DNA of 64,000 nucleotides from Bog-756 sp963704585 (GTDB lineage: Bacteria; Actinomycetota; Acidimicrobiia; Acidimicrobiales; RAAP-2): the NCBI GenBank assembly GCA_963704585.1, contig OY969919.1:1674001-1738000 (forward strand), in the 5' to 3' direction. Each line of letters begins with the position of its first letter. The first letter of the stretch is position 1. Positions 6,740 to 22,681 of this stretch are shown one piece after another. The position numbers were made by a program, and so were the translations under genes. The notes under the pieces were generated by a model. That model had not been told where the DNA came from. It worked only from the letters and a program-made list of their open reading frames with translations, and did not search any database.

Positions 6740-7326
6740 AGCGTTCTGACTTCGAGCACATCATCCGGGCTGCCGGCGACGTGCTGGGTGAGGACACTGT
6801 GATCATCGTCGGCAGCCAAGCCATCCTTGCATCCTTCCCTGAGGAGTCGCTGCCTGACGACGCCACGCGTTCACTCGAGGCCGACGTGCTGCCGCTGAAC
6901 GATCCCGACGGCTCGAAGGCAGATCTCATCGATGGGGTCCTCGGGGAGCTCTCGAACTTTGACGAATCGTTCGGGATCCACGGCGATGGCGTCTCCTCCG
7001 AGACCGCCATTCTCCCCGAAGGGTGGCGGGACCGCGTCATCCCCTACAACAACGCCAACACGGACGGGATCACCGGACTGTGCCTCGAGCGACACGACCT
7101 GTGCGTGTCCAAGCTCGCCGCGTTCCGGGACAAGGATCGCCAATTCGTCCGCGCACTGATTCTCGCCGGCATCGTCGATCCCACAGTTTTGGCGGATCGT
7201 CTCGCCCGCACGAGAATTCCCCCAGGGCTGGAGGAACCGATCTTCGGGTTTCTCAAGGCCATCTCGAAAGGGACCGTCTCGCGAATCGAGCCGCCCGGCC
7301 GCTCGTTCCCCGAGCACCCTTCCTAG
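6736..7326 (+). CDS. DUF6036-like nucleotidyltransferase, probable toxin
   Basis: A 196-residue protein of the nucleotidyltransferase superfamily. VIIVGSQAILASF (residues about 20-32) is the hG[GS] nucleotide-binding signature, and SLEADVLPLND (about 52-62) is the acidic catalytic strand. The usual second Asp pair is less clear. Later, LCVSKLAAFRDKDRQFVRAL resembles the helical segment of DUF6036/AbiEii-type proteins. The GTG start is fused to the stop of the HTH gene. By analogy with AbiE and MenAT systems it may modify tRNA or other targets, but that is inference; only fold and arrangement are visible. Confidence 0.75.
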   Translation: MKRSDFEHIIRAAGDVLGEDTVIIVGSQAILASFPEESLPDDATRSLEADVLPLNDPDGSKADLIDGVLGELSNFDESFGIHGDGVSSETAILPEGWRDRVIPYNNANTDGITGLCLERHDLCVSKLAAFRDKDRQFVRALILAGIVDPTVLADRLARTRIPPGLEEPIFGFLKAISKGTVSRIEPPGRSFPEHPS

Positions 7327-7416
7327 GGCCGGAGGTCCGTCAAACCCGAAGGTGCCGATCAGCCACGGTCCGGGGTGACCACTGACCACTCCCGGCGATG
7401 CGGGCGGGTGGCTTTG

Positions 7417-8253
7417 CTAACGCAACTGATCGGCGAGCCAGACCAAGTACGCCGTCTGCTGCACGGCCGTCAGATTTGTGCGACCAGCAAAGTCAAGTTG
7501 GTACATCCGGGCGATCGGGCTGCCCCAGGAGATCTCCCCGGCACCGCCGCCGGGCTTCTGCCGGCACACCACACGGGAGGAGGGGTCGCCGGAGCGGGGG
7601 CTGTTGGCCTCGTAGGCGTCGAGGTAGCGGCGGAGGAGGGCGAGCAGCTCGGGGCCGCAGACGATGCGCCGGACCCGCCGGGCCTTGCCGATCCAGGCGA
7701 TCTGGGATGGGTGGCCGTCGAGGCCGAGGTCGCCGAGTCCCAGGGTGATGATCTCGGTCGCCCGCATGCCGGCCAGCCCGAGGCGGAGCACGAGCTCGTC
7801 GCGCATGCCGACCTCACCGTCAGCGGCACAGCTGCCGAGCAGCCGGCCGAAAGCCTCCTCGTGGGTCAGCCAGCGGGCGGGGTAGGTGCCCTGGACCTTG
7901 CCGTAGAGGCGGGGGATGCGCCGGAGCGGGTTGTCCCGGTCGGAGAGCGCCTCGACGAGGGCGGGGTCGGCCTTCCCCTGCCGGACGCACCACCGGAGGA
8001 ACGTGGTCACCCGGGAGAGGCGGTTCCGGACGGTGTTGTTGGCGACCGGCCGGTCGAGCCCTGCGCACCAGCGGAAGACTTCGGCGTCGGTCAGCTCGGT
8101 GGGGTGCCGACGCCCGGTGACCCGGAAGAGACTGCCGAGCTCCGCGACGTACTGGTGGCGGGTCTTCGGGTTGGGGTACCGCTCGGCGAACGCCGCAACC
8201 AGATCGGCGACCGGAACCGCCACCGTCGGTGGTCCCTCGAGCGGGACCCCCAC
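7417..8253 (-). CDS. tyrosine recombinase (integrase) lacking the C-terminal catalytic box
   Basis: A 278-residue integrase-like protein. It has an N-terminal SAM-like core-binding domain (AAFAERYPNPKTRHQYVAEL ... VRNRLSRVTTFLRWCV) and the first part of the catalytic domain. The first catalytic Arg (LGLAGMRATEI) and the beta-hairpin Lys (IGKARRVRRI) are present. The HxxR, second His/Trp and nucleophilic Tyr are missing: the frame ends in an unrelated tail and no other frame downstream supplies them. It is therefore probably inactive for strand cleavage. The GTG start lies 8 bp after the rpsJ stop with no ribosome-binding site, so expression would depend on read-through from the str operon. 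Confidence 0.85.
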   Translation of the reverse strand: MGVPLEGPPTVAVPVADLVAAFAERYPNPKTRHQYVAELGSLFRVTGRRHPTELTDAEVFRWCAGLDRPVANNTVRNRLSRVTTFLRWCVRQGKADPALVEALSDRDNPLRRIPRLYGKVQGTYPARWLTHEEAFGRLLGSCAADGEVGMRDELVLRLGLAGMRATEIITLGLGDLGLDGHPSQIAWIGKARRVRRIVCGPELLALLRRYLDAYEANSPRSGDPSSRVVCRQKPGGGAGEISWGSPIARMYQLDFAGRTNLTAVQQTAYLVWLADQLR

Positions 8254-8280
8254 GGAGGGCGTTAAACGGTCTGTATCTTG
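8125..8280. repeat. att-like duplicated segment, proximal copy (integrase 5' end plus rpsJ 3' end)
   Basis: Partner of 3581-3736. The identical core at 8251-8273 covers the integrase GTG, the rpsJ stop and its last three codons, as expected if the rpsJ 3' end is the integration target. Confidence 0.8.
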
Positions 8281-8591
8281 ATCTCGATGTCGACCCCGGC
8301 CGGCAGGTCGAGCCGCTGGAGCGAGTCGACCGTCTTCGGGGTGTGCTCCACGATGTCGACCAGCCGCTTGTGCACCCGCATCTCGAAGTGCTCGCGGCTG
8401 TCCTTGTACTTGTGGGGCGAGCGCACCACCGTGTAGCGGTGCTTCTCGGTGGGGAGGGGTACCGGACCCAGCACCTTGGCCTGGGTGCGCAGCACCGTCT
8501 GCACGATCTTCTCGGTCGACTGATCGAGGATCTCGTGGTCGTAGGCCTTGAGGCGGATTCTGATCTTCTGGCGTCGGCCTTCGGCGGCCAT
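8262..8591 (-). CDS. rpsJ: 30S ribosomal protein S10
   Basis: A 109-residue S10, a component of the 30S head and, as NusE, a partner of NusB/NusG in antitermination. It has the family's KIRIRLKAYDHEILDQSTEKI start and the conserved VVRSPHKYKDSREHFEMR loop. It is the last gene of the str cluster here, 40 bp after tuf. In most bacteria it is followed by rplC, rplD and the rest of the S10 operon; here an integrase remnant follows within 10 bp. The stop codon lies inside the att-like core, so its coding sequence is regenerated by integration rather than broken. Confidence 0.98.
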   Translation of the reverse strand: MAAEGRRQKIRIRLKAYDHEILDQSTEKIVQTVLRTQAKVLGPVPLPTEKHRYTVVRSPHKYKDSREHFEMRVHKRLVDIVEHTPKTVDSLQRLDLPAGVDIEIKIQTV

Positions 8592-8631
8592 CGGTGCGGT
8601 CCTCTCGTCGTCGGAGTCGGTCGGGCCGCCG

Positions 8632-9819
<1,188 letters not shown>

Positions 9820-10014
9820 TGTCGGAGTGGTGCTCCTATCTCGGGCGGTACCCCCTCGGGCCCGCCTCGACGGCGGCGGGTGCCGCCGTCCGTCTTCGTC
9901 GTCTTTTTGTGCTTGTTGCTGGGGTGCTGCGCTACTGACTGACCCGGTCCGCCCCTCGGCCGGCACGTCCGATCGGGGGATCGTGCACGCCGCCGGACCG
10001 GACGGTTGGGCCCC

Positions 10015-12111
10015 TTACTCTCCGCGCGCCTTGGCGATGATCTCCTTGGCGATCGACTCGGGAACCTCGTTGTACGAGTGGAACTGCATCGAGTACGTGG
10101 CTCGTCCCTGTGTGCGCGAACGCAGGTCGGTAGCGTAGCCGAACATGTCGCTGAGGGGTACCTGGGCTTTCACGATGTGGCTGTTGCCCCGCTGCTCCAT
10201 CCCCTCGACCTTGCCCCGGCGGGCCGAGAGGTCGCCGATCACATCGCCCATGTAGTCCTCGGGGGTCGTGACCTCGACGGCCATGATCGGTTCGAGGAGG
10301 ACCGGGTCGGCCATCGTGGCGGCCTTCTTGTAGGCCATCGAGCCGGCGATCTTGAAGGCCATCTCCGACGAGTCCACCTCGTGGTAAGAGCCGTCGGTGA
10401 GGGTCACCTTCAGGTCCACCGTCGGGTAGCCGGCGAGCACGCCGGAGGTCATCGACTCCACGATGCCCTGGTCGACCGAGGGGATGTACTCCTTCGGGAT
10501 CGAACCACCGCGGATCTCGTCGTCGAACTCGTAACCGCCGCCCGGGCCAGTCGGCGTGAGGTCGATGACCACGTGGGCGAACTGGCCCTTGCCGCCGGTC
10601 TGGCGCACGTGGCGGTAGTCGACCTTGACGACCGGCTTGCGGATCGTCTCGCGGTAGGCGACCTGGGGCTTGCCCACGTTCGCGTCGACGTTGAACTCAC
10701 GGAGCATGCGGTCGACGAGCACCTCGAGGTGGAGCTCGCCCATCCCCGAGATGACGGTCTGACCGGTCTCCTCGTCAGACTGGACACGGAAGGTCGGGTC
10801 CTCCTCCGACAGCGAGAAGAGGGCCTTCGAGAGCTTGTCCTGGTCGGCCTTGGTCTTCGGCTCGACCGCCACGTGGACGACCGGCTCGGGGAAGGTGAGC
10901 GACTCGAGCACGACCGGATTGTCGGGGTCGCAGAGGGTGTCGCCGGTCGTCGTCTGCTTGAGGCCGACGGCGGCGACGATGTCGCCCGCGAAGACCGCGT
11001 CGAGGTCGTCCCGCGAGTTGGCGTGCATCTGCAGGAGGCGGCCGATCCGCTCCTTGCGGTCCTTCGTCGAGTTGAGGACGCCCGAGCCCTTGGTGAGGGT
11101 GCCCGAGTACACGCGCAGGTAGGTCAGCTTGCCGACGTAGGGGTCGGTCATGATCTTGAAGGCGAGCGCGGCGAAGGGGGCCGAGTCGTCGGCAGGCCGC
11201 TCGACGGTCACCCCCTCCTTGCGGGGGACGGTGCCGATGGTCGCGGAGATGTCGAGCGGGCTCGGGAGGTAGTCGACGACCGCGTCGAGCATCGGCTGGA
11301 CGCCCTTGTTCTTGAAGGCCGAACCGCAGAGCACGGGGACCGCGAACCCGCCGAGGGTCACGGTCCGCAGGCCGCGCCGTAGGTCCTTCGCGGTGATCTC
11401 CTCGTCGGCGAGATACTTCTCCATGATCGCGTCGTCGTGGTTGGAGACGATGTCCACCAGCTGGTGGTTGGCCTCCTCGGCGCGTGCCTTGAGCTCGGCG
11501 GGGATCTCCTCCTCGCTCCACTCCTCGCCCATGCCGTCGTCCCAGACGAGCGCGCGCATCCCGACCACGTCGACGACGCCCCGGAACCCCCCCTCCGCGC
11601 CGATCGGCAGCTGGATGACCGCGGGCGCCGCGTCGAGCCGATCGCGGATCATCTCGACCGACCGGTCGAAGTCGGCGCCGATCCGGTCCATCTTGTTGAC
11701 GAAGCAGATCCGGGGCACCCCGTACTTGTCGGCCTGACGCCAGACCGTCTCGGTCTGGGGCTCGACGCCGGCGACCGCGTCGAAGACCGCGACCGCGCCG
11801 TCGAGGACGCGCAGCGACCGCTCGACCTCGACCGTGAAGTCGACGTGGCCGGGGGTGTCGATGATGTTGATGACCGTGTCGTCCCAGAGACAGGTGGTCG
11901 CGGCCGAGGTGATGGTGATCCCGCGCTCCTGCTCCTGGACCATCCAGTCCATGGTCGCCGCGCCCTCGTGGACCTCGCCGATCTTGTAGTTCTTGCCGGT
12001 GTAGTAGAGGATGCGCTCGGTCGTCGTGGTCTTGCCCGCGTCGATGTGCGCCATGATCCCGATGTTGCGGGTCTTGGCGAGTGGGTGGGTGCGCGTCGGT
12101 GTGTCAGCCAT
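10015..12111 (-). CDS. fusA: elongation factor G
   Basis: EF-G, 698 residues, the GTPase that drives ribosomal translocation and, with RRF, recycling. The G1 motif AHIDAGKTTTTERIL and NKMDRIGADFDR (G4) are canonical, and domains II-V follow at full length. The ATG at 12111 (MADTPTRTHPLAKTRN) gives the normal N-terminus. The open frame extends further upstream through a repetitive leader that should not be translated. It lies between rpsG and tuf in the str operon. Confidence 0.97.
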   Translation of the reverse strand: MADTPTRTHPLAKTRNIGIMAHIDAGKTTTTERILYYTGKNYKIGEVHEGAATMDWMVQEQERGITITSAATTCLWDDTVINIIDTPGHVDFTVEVERSLRVLDGAVAVFDAVAGVEPQTETVWRQADKYGVPRICFVNKMDRIGADFDRSVEMIRDRLDAAPAVIQLPIGAEGGFRGVVDVVGMRALVWDDGMGEEWSEEEIPAELKARAEEANHQLVDIVSNHDDAIMEKYLADEEITAKDLRRGLRTVTLGGFAVPVLCGSAFKNKGVQPMLDAVVDYLPSPLDISATIGTVPRKEGVTVERPADDSAPFAALAFKIMTDPYVGKLTYLRVYSGTLTKGSGVLNSTKDRKERIGRLLQMHANSRDDLDAVFAGDIVAAVGLKQTTTGDTLCDPDNPVVLESLTFPEPVVHVAVEPKTKADQDKLSKALFSLSEEDPTFRVQSDEETGQTVISGMGELHLEVLVDRMLREFNVDANVGKPQVAYRETIRKPVVKVDYRHVRQTGGKGQFAHVVIDLTPTGPGGGYEFDDEIRGGSIPKEYIPSVDQGIVESMTSGVLAGYPTVDLKVTLTDGSYHEVDSSEMAFKIAGSMAYKKAATMADPVLLEPIMAVEVTTPEDYMGDVIGDLSARRGKVEGMEQRGNSHIVKAQVPLSDMFGYATDLRSRTQGRATYSMQFHSYNEVPESIAKEIIAKARGE

Positions 12112-12180
12112 GGTCGGTTCGGTTCGCTTGGTTCGGTTCGCTCGGTTCGGTACGTTCGATTCGGTTCGGTCGTGGTTCGT
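12112..12180. repeat. degenerate GGTTC pentamer repeat upstream of fusA
   Basis: On the plus strand about nine TTCG-containing units occur in about 65 bp (GGTTCGGTTCGCTTGGTTCG and similar). It lies in the rpsG-fusA spacer and reads as GAACC units in the transcript immediately 5' of the fusA ATG. No ribosome-binding site is obvious within it. Confidence 0.75.
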
Positions 12181-12253
12181 CAGTGGGTCGGTGAGGCGGT
12201 TCGTGCGGTCGCGACGGGACCACCGTCCCCTGCCTGGTCGAGGCGGGGACTCC

Positions 12254-12724
12254 CTACCAGCGGTAGTGGGCGAAGGCCTTGTTCGACTCCGCCATCTTGT
12301 GGAGGTCCTCGCGGCGCTTGGCCGCAGCACCGATCCCGTTCGCCGCGTCGCGGATCTCGTTCGAGAGCCGCTCCGCCATGGTCTTCTCACGCCGTTGCTG
12401 CGCGTAGCCGACCAGCCAGCGGATGGAGAGCGTGGTGGCCCGGCGCGGCCGCACCTCGACGGGCACCTGATAGGTGGCACCGCCGACCCGCCGGCTCCGG
12501 ACCTCGAGCTCGGGGCGGGTGTTCTCCACCGCCTTCTTGAGCACGGTGACCGGGTCGCCGCCGGACTTCTCCGCGACGTCGGAGAGGGCGTCGTAGACGA
12601 TCTGCTCGGCGAGCGTGCGCTTGCCCCGGCTCAGCACCTTGTTGACCACCTGGGTCACCAGCACCGAGTGGTAGACCGGGTCCGGCACCAGCTCGCGCCG
12701 TTCAGCGGGTCCCTTGCGCGGCAT
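12254..12724 (-). CDS. rpsG: 30S ribosomal protein S7
   Basis: S7, 156 residues, a primary 16S rRNA binder that nucleates the 30S head. The start MPRKGPAERRELVPDPVY and the end NKAFAHYRW are canonical, as is VGGATYQVPVEVRPRR. The start codon lies one base after the rpsL stop region, so the two are co-translated. In other bacteria S7 represses the str operon; no S7-binding leader could be identified here by eye. Confidence 0.98.
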   Translation of the reverse strand: MPRKGPAERRELVPDPVYHSVLVTQVVNKVLSRGKRTLAEQIVYDALSDVAEKSGGDPVTVLKKAVENTRPELEVRSRRVGGATYQVPVEVRPRRATTLSIRWLVGYAQQRREKTMAERLSNEIRDAANGIGAAAKRREDLHKMAESNKAFAHYRW

Positions 12725-12725
12725 C

Positions 12726-13097
12726 TCAGCCTTCCTTCTTCGCGCCGTAGCGGCTGCGGGCCTGGTTGCGCTCGCGCACGCCCGAGGCGTCGAGCGTGCC
12801 GCGGATGACCTTGTAGCGGACGCCGGGCAGGTCCTTCACGCGGCCGCCACGGACCAGCACGATCGAGTGCTCCTGGAGGTTGTGGCCCTCGCCGGGGATG
12901 TAGGCGGTGACCTCGAGCCCGCTGGTCAGGCGGACCCTCGCGACCTTGCGCAGCGCCGAGTTCGGCTTCTTCGGGGTGTGGGTGTAGACGCGGGTGCACA
13001 CGCCCCGGCGCTGGGGGGCGCCCCGGAGGGCCGGGGTCTTCGACTTCGTCGCCTTGGTGGTCCGGCCCTTTCGGACCAGCTGGGAGATCGTGGGCAC
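12726..13097 (-). CDS. rpsL: 30S ribosomal protein S12
   Basis: S12, 123 residues, part of the decoding centre. The streptomycin-interacting loop TPKKPNSALRK and the second loop around EGHNLQEHSIVLVRGGRVKD carry wild-type Lys residues, so no classical streptomycin-resistance substitution is present. It is the first gene of the rpsL-rpsG-fusA-tuf-rpsJ unit, 236 bp after rpoC. Its leader holds an ACTGCGGGGG-type repeat and two TAGCAT boxes. Confidence 0.98.
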   Translation of the reverse strand: MPTISQLVRKGRTTKATKSKTPALRGAPQRRGVCTRVYTHTPKKPNSALRKVARVRLTSGLEVTAYIPGEGHNLQEHSIVLVRGGRVKDLPGVRYKVIRGTLDASGVRERNQARSRYGAKKEG

Positions 13098-13117
13098 GCG
13101 TTTCTCCGGAATCGATG

Positions 13118-13145
13118 ACTGCGGGGGTACTGCGGGACACTGCCG
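13118..13145. promoter_or_regulatory. tandem ACTGCGGG repeats in the rpsL leader
   Basis: On the plus strand ACTGCGGGGGT, ACTGCGGGAC and ACTGCCG follow each other 21-48 nt upstream of rpsL. A matching pair lies in the rpoB leader at 21058-21075. A shared regulatory or RNA-binding role is inferred. Confidence 0.45.
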
Positions 13146-13207
13146 TCCGTCACGGGCGCCTGCGAGCAGGCACGTTGCACCGTGCGGCGTGCAGCCGGAA
13201 GCACTCC

Positions 13208-13229
13208 ATGCTACGGCACCACCATGCTA
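13208..13229 (-). promoter_or_regulatory. two TAGCAT -10 boxes, candidate rpsL promoters
   Basis: TAGCAT occurs on the minus strand at 13229-13224 and again at 13213-13208, within the repeated sequence CGTAGCATGG. Either could start a transcript about 110 nt before rpsL. Confidence 0.4.
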
Positions 13230-13333
13230 CGGGCAAGCGCGGGGCGGCCGAACGCGCCCACCCGACCCCCGGGCGGGTGAGACGCGCCACCACGGCCGAG
13301 GGAGGGGACGGCCGGGCCGCCCGCGCCCAGTGA

Positions 13334-21011
<7,678 letters not shown>

Positions 21012-21057
21012 CGGCCGACTCCTCCCAGTTGCAAAGCGGACGGGTCAGGGGTGGGGT

Positions 21058-21076
21058 ACTGCGGGGGCACTGCGCG
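21058..21076. promoter_or_regulatory. ACTGCGGGGGC repeat in the rpoB leader
   Basis: ACTGCGGGGGC followed directly by ACTGCGCG on the plus strand, 47-65 nt upstream of rpoB. It resembles the tandem copies in the rpsL leader. Confidence 0.4.
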
Positions 21077-21204
21077 AGCTGGACGGTTCTGGATGCTCTC
21101 GAGGGTCGACGGCGGCCGCCGACGCGGTCGAAAGGGGTACCGGGGCGCGCGTCAACCCACCAGAACAGTGAGGGGGGCGACGGAGGCGGGCACGGCAACC
21201 AGTA

Positions 21205-21233
21205 ATCATAACCGGAAGCGCAGCCGTCGACAA
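21205..21233 (-). promoter_or_regulatory. candidate rpoBC promoter
   Basis: On the minus strand a TTGTCG -35 box (21233-21228) and a TATGAT -10 box (21210-21205) are separated by exactly 17 bp. Transcription would start near 21198, leaving a long leader before the TTG of rpoB. Confidence 0.6.
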
Positions 21234-21312
21234 CCCGCGAACCGGGAGACCCGGTCCGGGCTCTTTCAGGGTAGGAGACGCGCCGCCCCCAGTCAAGCCT
21301 TCCGGCGGTGCC

Positions 21313-21347
21313 GGGCCCCCGGCGCAACCGCAGTGCGCCGGGCCCCG
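21313..21347 (-). terminator. rplL-rpoB intercistronic hairpin (attenuator-like)
   Basis: CCCGGCGCA and TGCGCCGGG arms around a 7-nt loop, extended by further GGGCC/GGCCC pairing with a bulge, just after the rplL stop. There is no U tract, so partial termination or RNase processing is more likely than full termination. Confidence 0.5.
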
Positions 21348-21357
21348 TACCTGCGGT

Positions 21358-21753
21358 CTACTTGAGCTCGACCGTGGCGCCGGCTCCTTCGAGCTGCGCC
21401 TTCGCCTTGTCGGCGTCTTCCTTGTTGACCCGCTCGAGCACGGGCTTGGGCGCGCCGTCCACGAGGTCCTTGGCCTCCTTCAGCCCGAGGCTGGTGAGCG
21501 AGCGGACCTCTTTGATGACCTGGATCTTCTTGTCGCCGGCCCCGGTGAGGATGACGTCGAACTCGCTCTTCTCCTCCTCGGCGACCGCGGCCTCGCCCCC
21601 GCCTCCGGCGGCCGGCGCGGCTGCCACCGCGACCGGCGCGGCCGCGGTCACCCCGAAGCGCTCCTCGAACTCCTTGAGCAGCTCGCTCAGTTCCAGGACG
21701 GAGAGGGATGCGATGCCGTCGAGGATCTGGTCCTTGGTGAGAGTGCCTGCCAT
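21358..21753 (-). CDS. rplL: 50S ribosomal protein L7/L12
   Basis: L7/L12, 131 residues, the stalk protein that recruits translation GTPases. It has the N-terminal dimerisation helices (ILDGIASLSVLELSELLKEF), an Ala/Gly/Pro-rich hinge (residues about 36-60) and the C-terminal domain with KIQVIKEVRSLTSLGLKEAK. It follows rplJ by 86 bp. The ratio to L10 is normally 4:1 or 6:1; here no separate promoter is obvious. Confidence 0.98.
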   Translation of the reverse strand: MAGTLTKDQILDGIASLSVLELSELLKEFEERFGVTAAAPVAVAAAPAAGGGGEAAVAEEEKSEFDVILTGAGDKKIQVIKEVRSLTSLGLKEAKDLVDGAPKPVLERVNKEDADKAKAQLEGAGATVELK

Positions 21754-21839
21754 CGTCGTTGCTCCTTGTTGCTCGGTTTTCGGTCTCGGCTCGGTGTCTG
21801 CTGTTCGATCGGTCGTGGGCGGTCCGCGAAGTGCGCCGG

Positions 21840-22463
21840 CTACTCGGCCGGCGCCTCGGTGGCGGGTCCGTCGTCCGCCTCGGCTGTTTCCGCGGCGTCT
21901 GCGGCATCGCCCCCGGCGGCCGCGGCATCACCCCCGCCTTCGGCCTGCCGCTGGTCGAGCAGGGCCGACAGCCCGTAGGCGAGGTTGCGCGGCAGGGCCT
22001 CGATGAGGCCGGCCAGCTGCTGCATCGGCGCCGAGAACGCGCCGGCCAGCTGCGCGAGCAGCGTCGCCCGCGGCGGAAGGTCGGCGAGCTGCTGCACGTC
22101 GCCCGCCGAGAGCAGACCGGCACCCACGACGCCGCCCTTGAGCACGAGGTGGGGGTTCGCACGGGAGAAGTCGCGCAGCGCCTTCGCCACCGCGCTCACG
22201 TCGCCGTGGACGAAGGCGATCGCGGTCGGCCCGGTCAGCAGGTCGGCGATCGCCGCCTGGGGCCCGTCCGCGACGGCGAGGCGGACCAGCGTGTTCTTGT
22301 AGATCTTGTAGTCGGAGCCGGCGGCCTCGAGCTCGCGGCGGAGCGCGGCGATCTCGGCGACGGTGAGGCCGCGGTACTCGGTCAGCACCGCCCCGTCGGA
22401 CGCGGCGAGGCGCTCGCGCACCTCGTCCACCACGGCGACCTTCTCGGCCCTCGGGTTGTCCAT
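21840..22463 (-). CDS. rplJ: 50S ribosomal protein L10
   Basis: L10, 207 residues, the stalk base that anchors L7/L12 dimers. LTEYRGLTVAEIAALRREL and YKIYKNTLVRLA are the 23S rRNA-binding part; the C-terminus carries L12-binding helices followed by an Ala/Gly/Asp-rich tail longer than in most families. It is preceded by a structured leader with the sequence features of the L10 autoregulatory leader. The ATG at 22463 is 12 nt after GGAGG. Confidence 0.97.
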   Translation of the reverse strand: MDNPRAEKVAVVDEVRERLAASDGAVLTEYRGLTVAEIAALRRELEAAGSDYKIYKNTLVRLAVADGPQAAIADLLTGPTAIAFVHGDVSAVAKALRDFSRANPHLVLKGGVVGAGLLSAGDVQQLADLPPRATLLAQLAGAFSAPMQQLAGLIEALPRNLAYGLSALLDQRQAEGGGDAAAAGGDAADAAETAEADDGPATEAPAE

Positions 22464-22479
22464 GGTCCCTCCACCGGGC

Positions 22480-22640
22480 GCTCGTCCCGGTCGTCGGGCC
22501 GCAGCCAGCGGTGAGGGTCCCGGCCGGACACGGTGGTCCGGCGTGCGACGCCTCGTCAGGTGGATCCCATCGGATCCCTTCGGTGCCGCTCTGCGGCACG
22601 CCGGAGGTCTGCGGCGGCTATTCGATCTGGAAGCGTGGAA
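22480..22640 (-). promoter_or_regulatory. L10-type autoregulatory leader of rplJL
   Basis: The 218-nt rplA-rplJ spacer transcribes CCGCAGACCTCCGG followed by paired GTGCCGCAGAGCGGCAC and GATCCGATGGGATCCACC elements. This resembles the ribosomal protein L10 leader, which binds the L10-L12 complex to repress the operon. Boundaries are approximate. Confidence 0.6.
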
Positions 22641-22658
22641 CTCTAGTCCACGCCGCTC

Positions 22659-22677
22659 CGCCCGGCCAAGCCGGGCG
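22659..22677 (-). terminator. hairpin after rplA
   Basis: CGCCCGGC-CAA-GCCGGGCG, a perfect 8-bp stem with a 3-nt loop directly after the rplA stop and without a U tract. A second stem, GCGTGGA/TCCACGC, follows at 22633-22653. The pair may attenuate or mark a processing site before rplJ. Confidence 0.5.
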
Positions 22678-22681
22678 ACGG

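Noticed and set aside
9820..9966. N-terminal extension of tuf to an upstream in-frame codon
   Set aside because: The extension is low complexity and MAKQKFERTKP is the canonical EF-Tu start; the same reasoning removes the extension of fusA to 12480.
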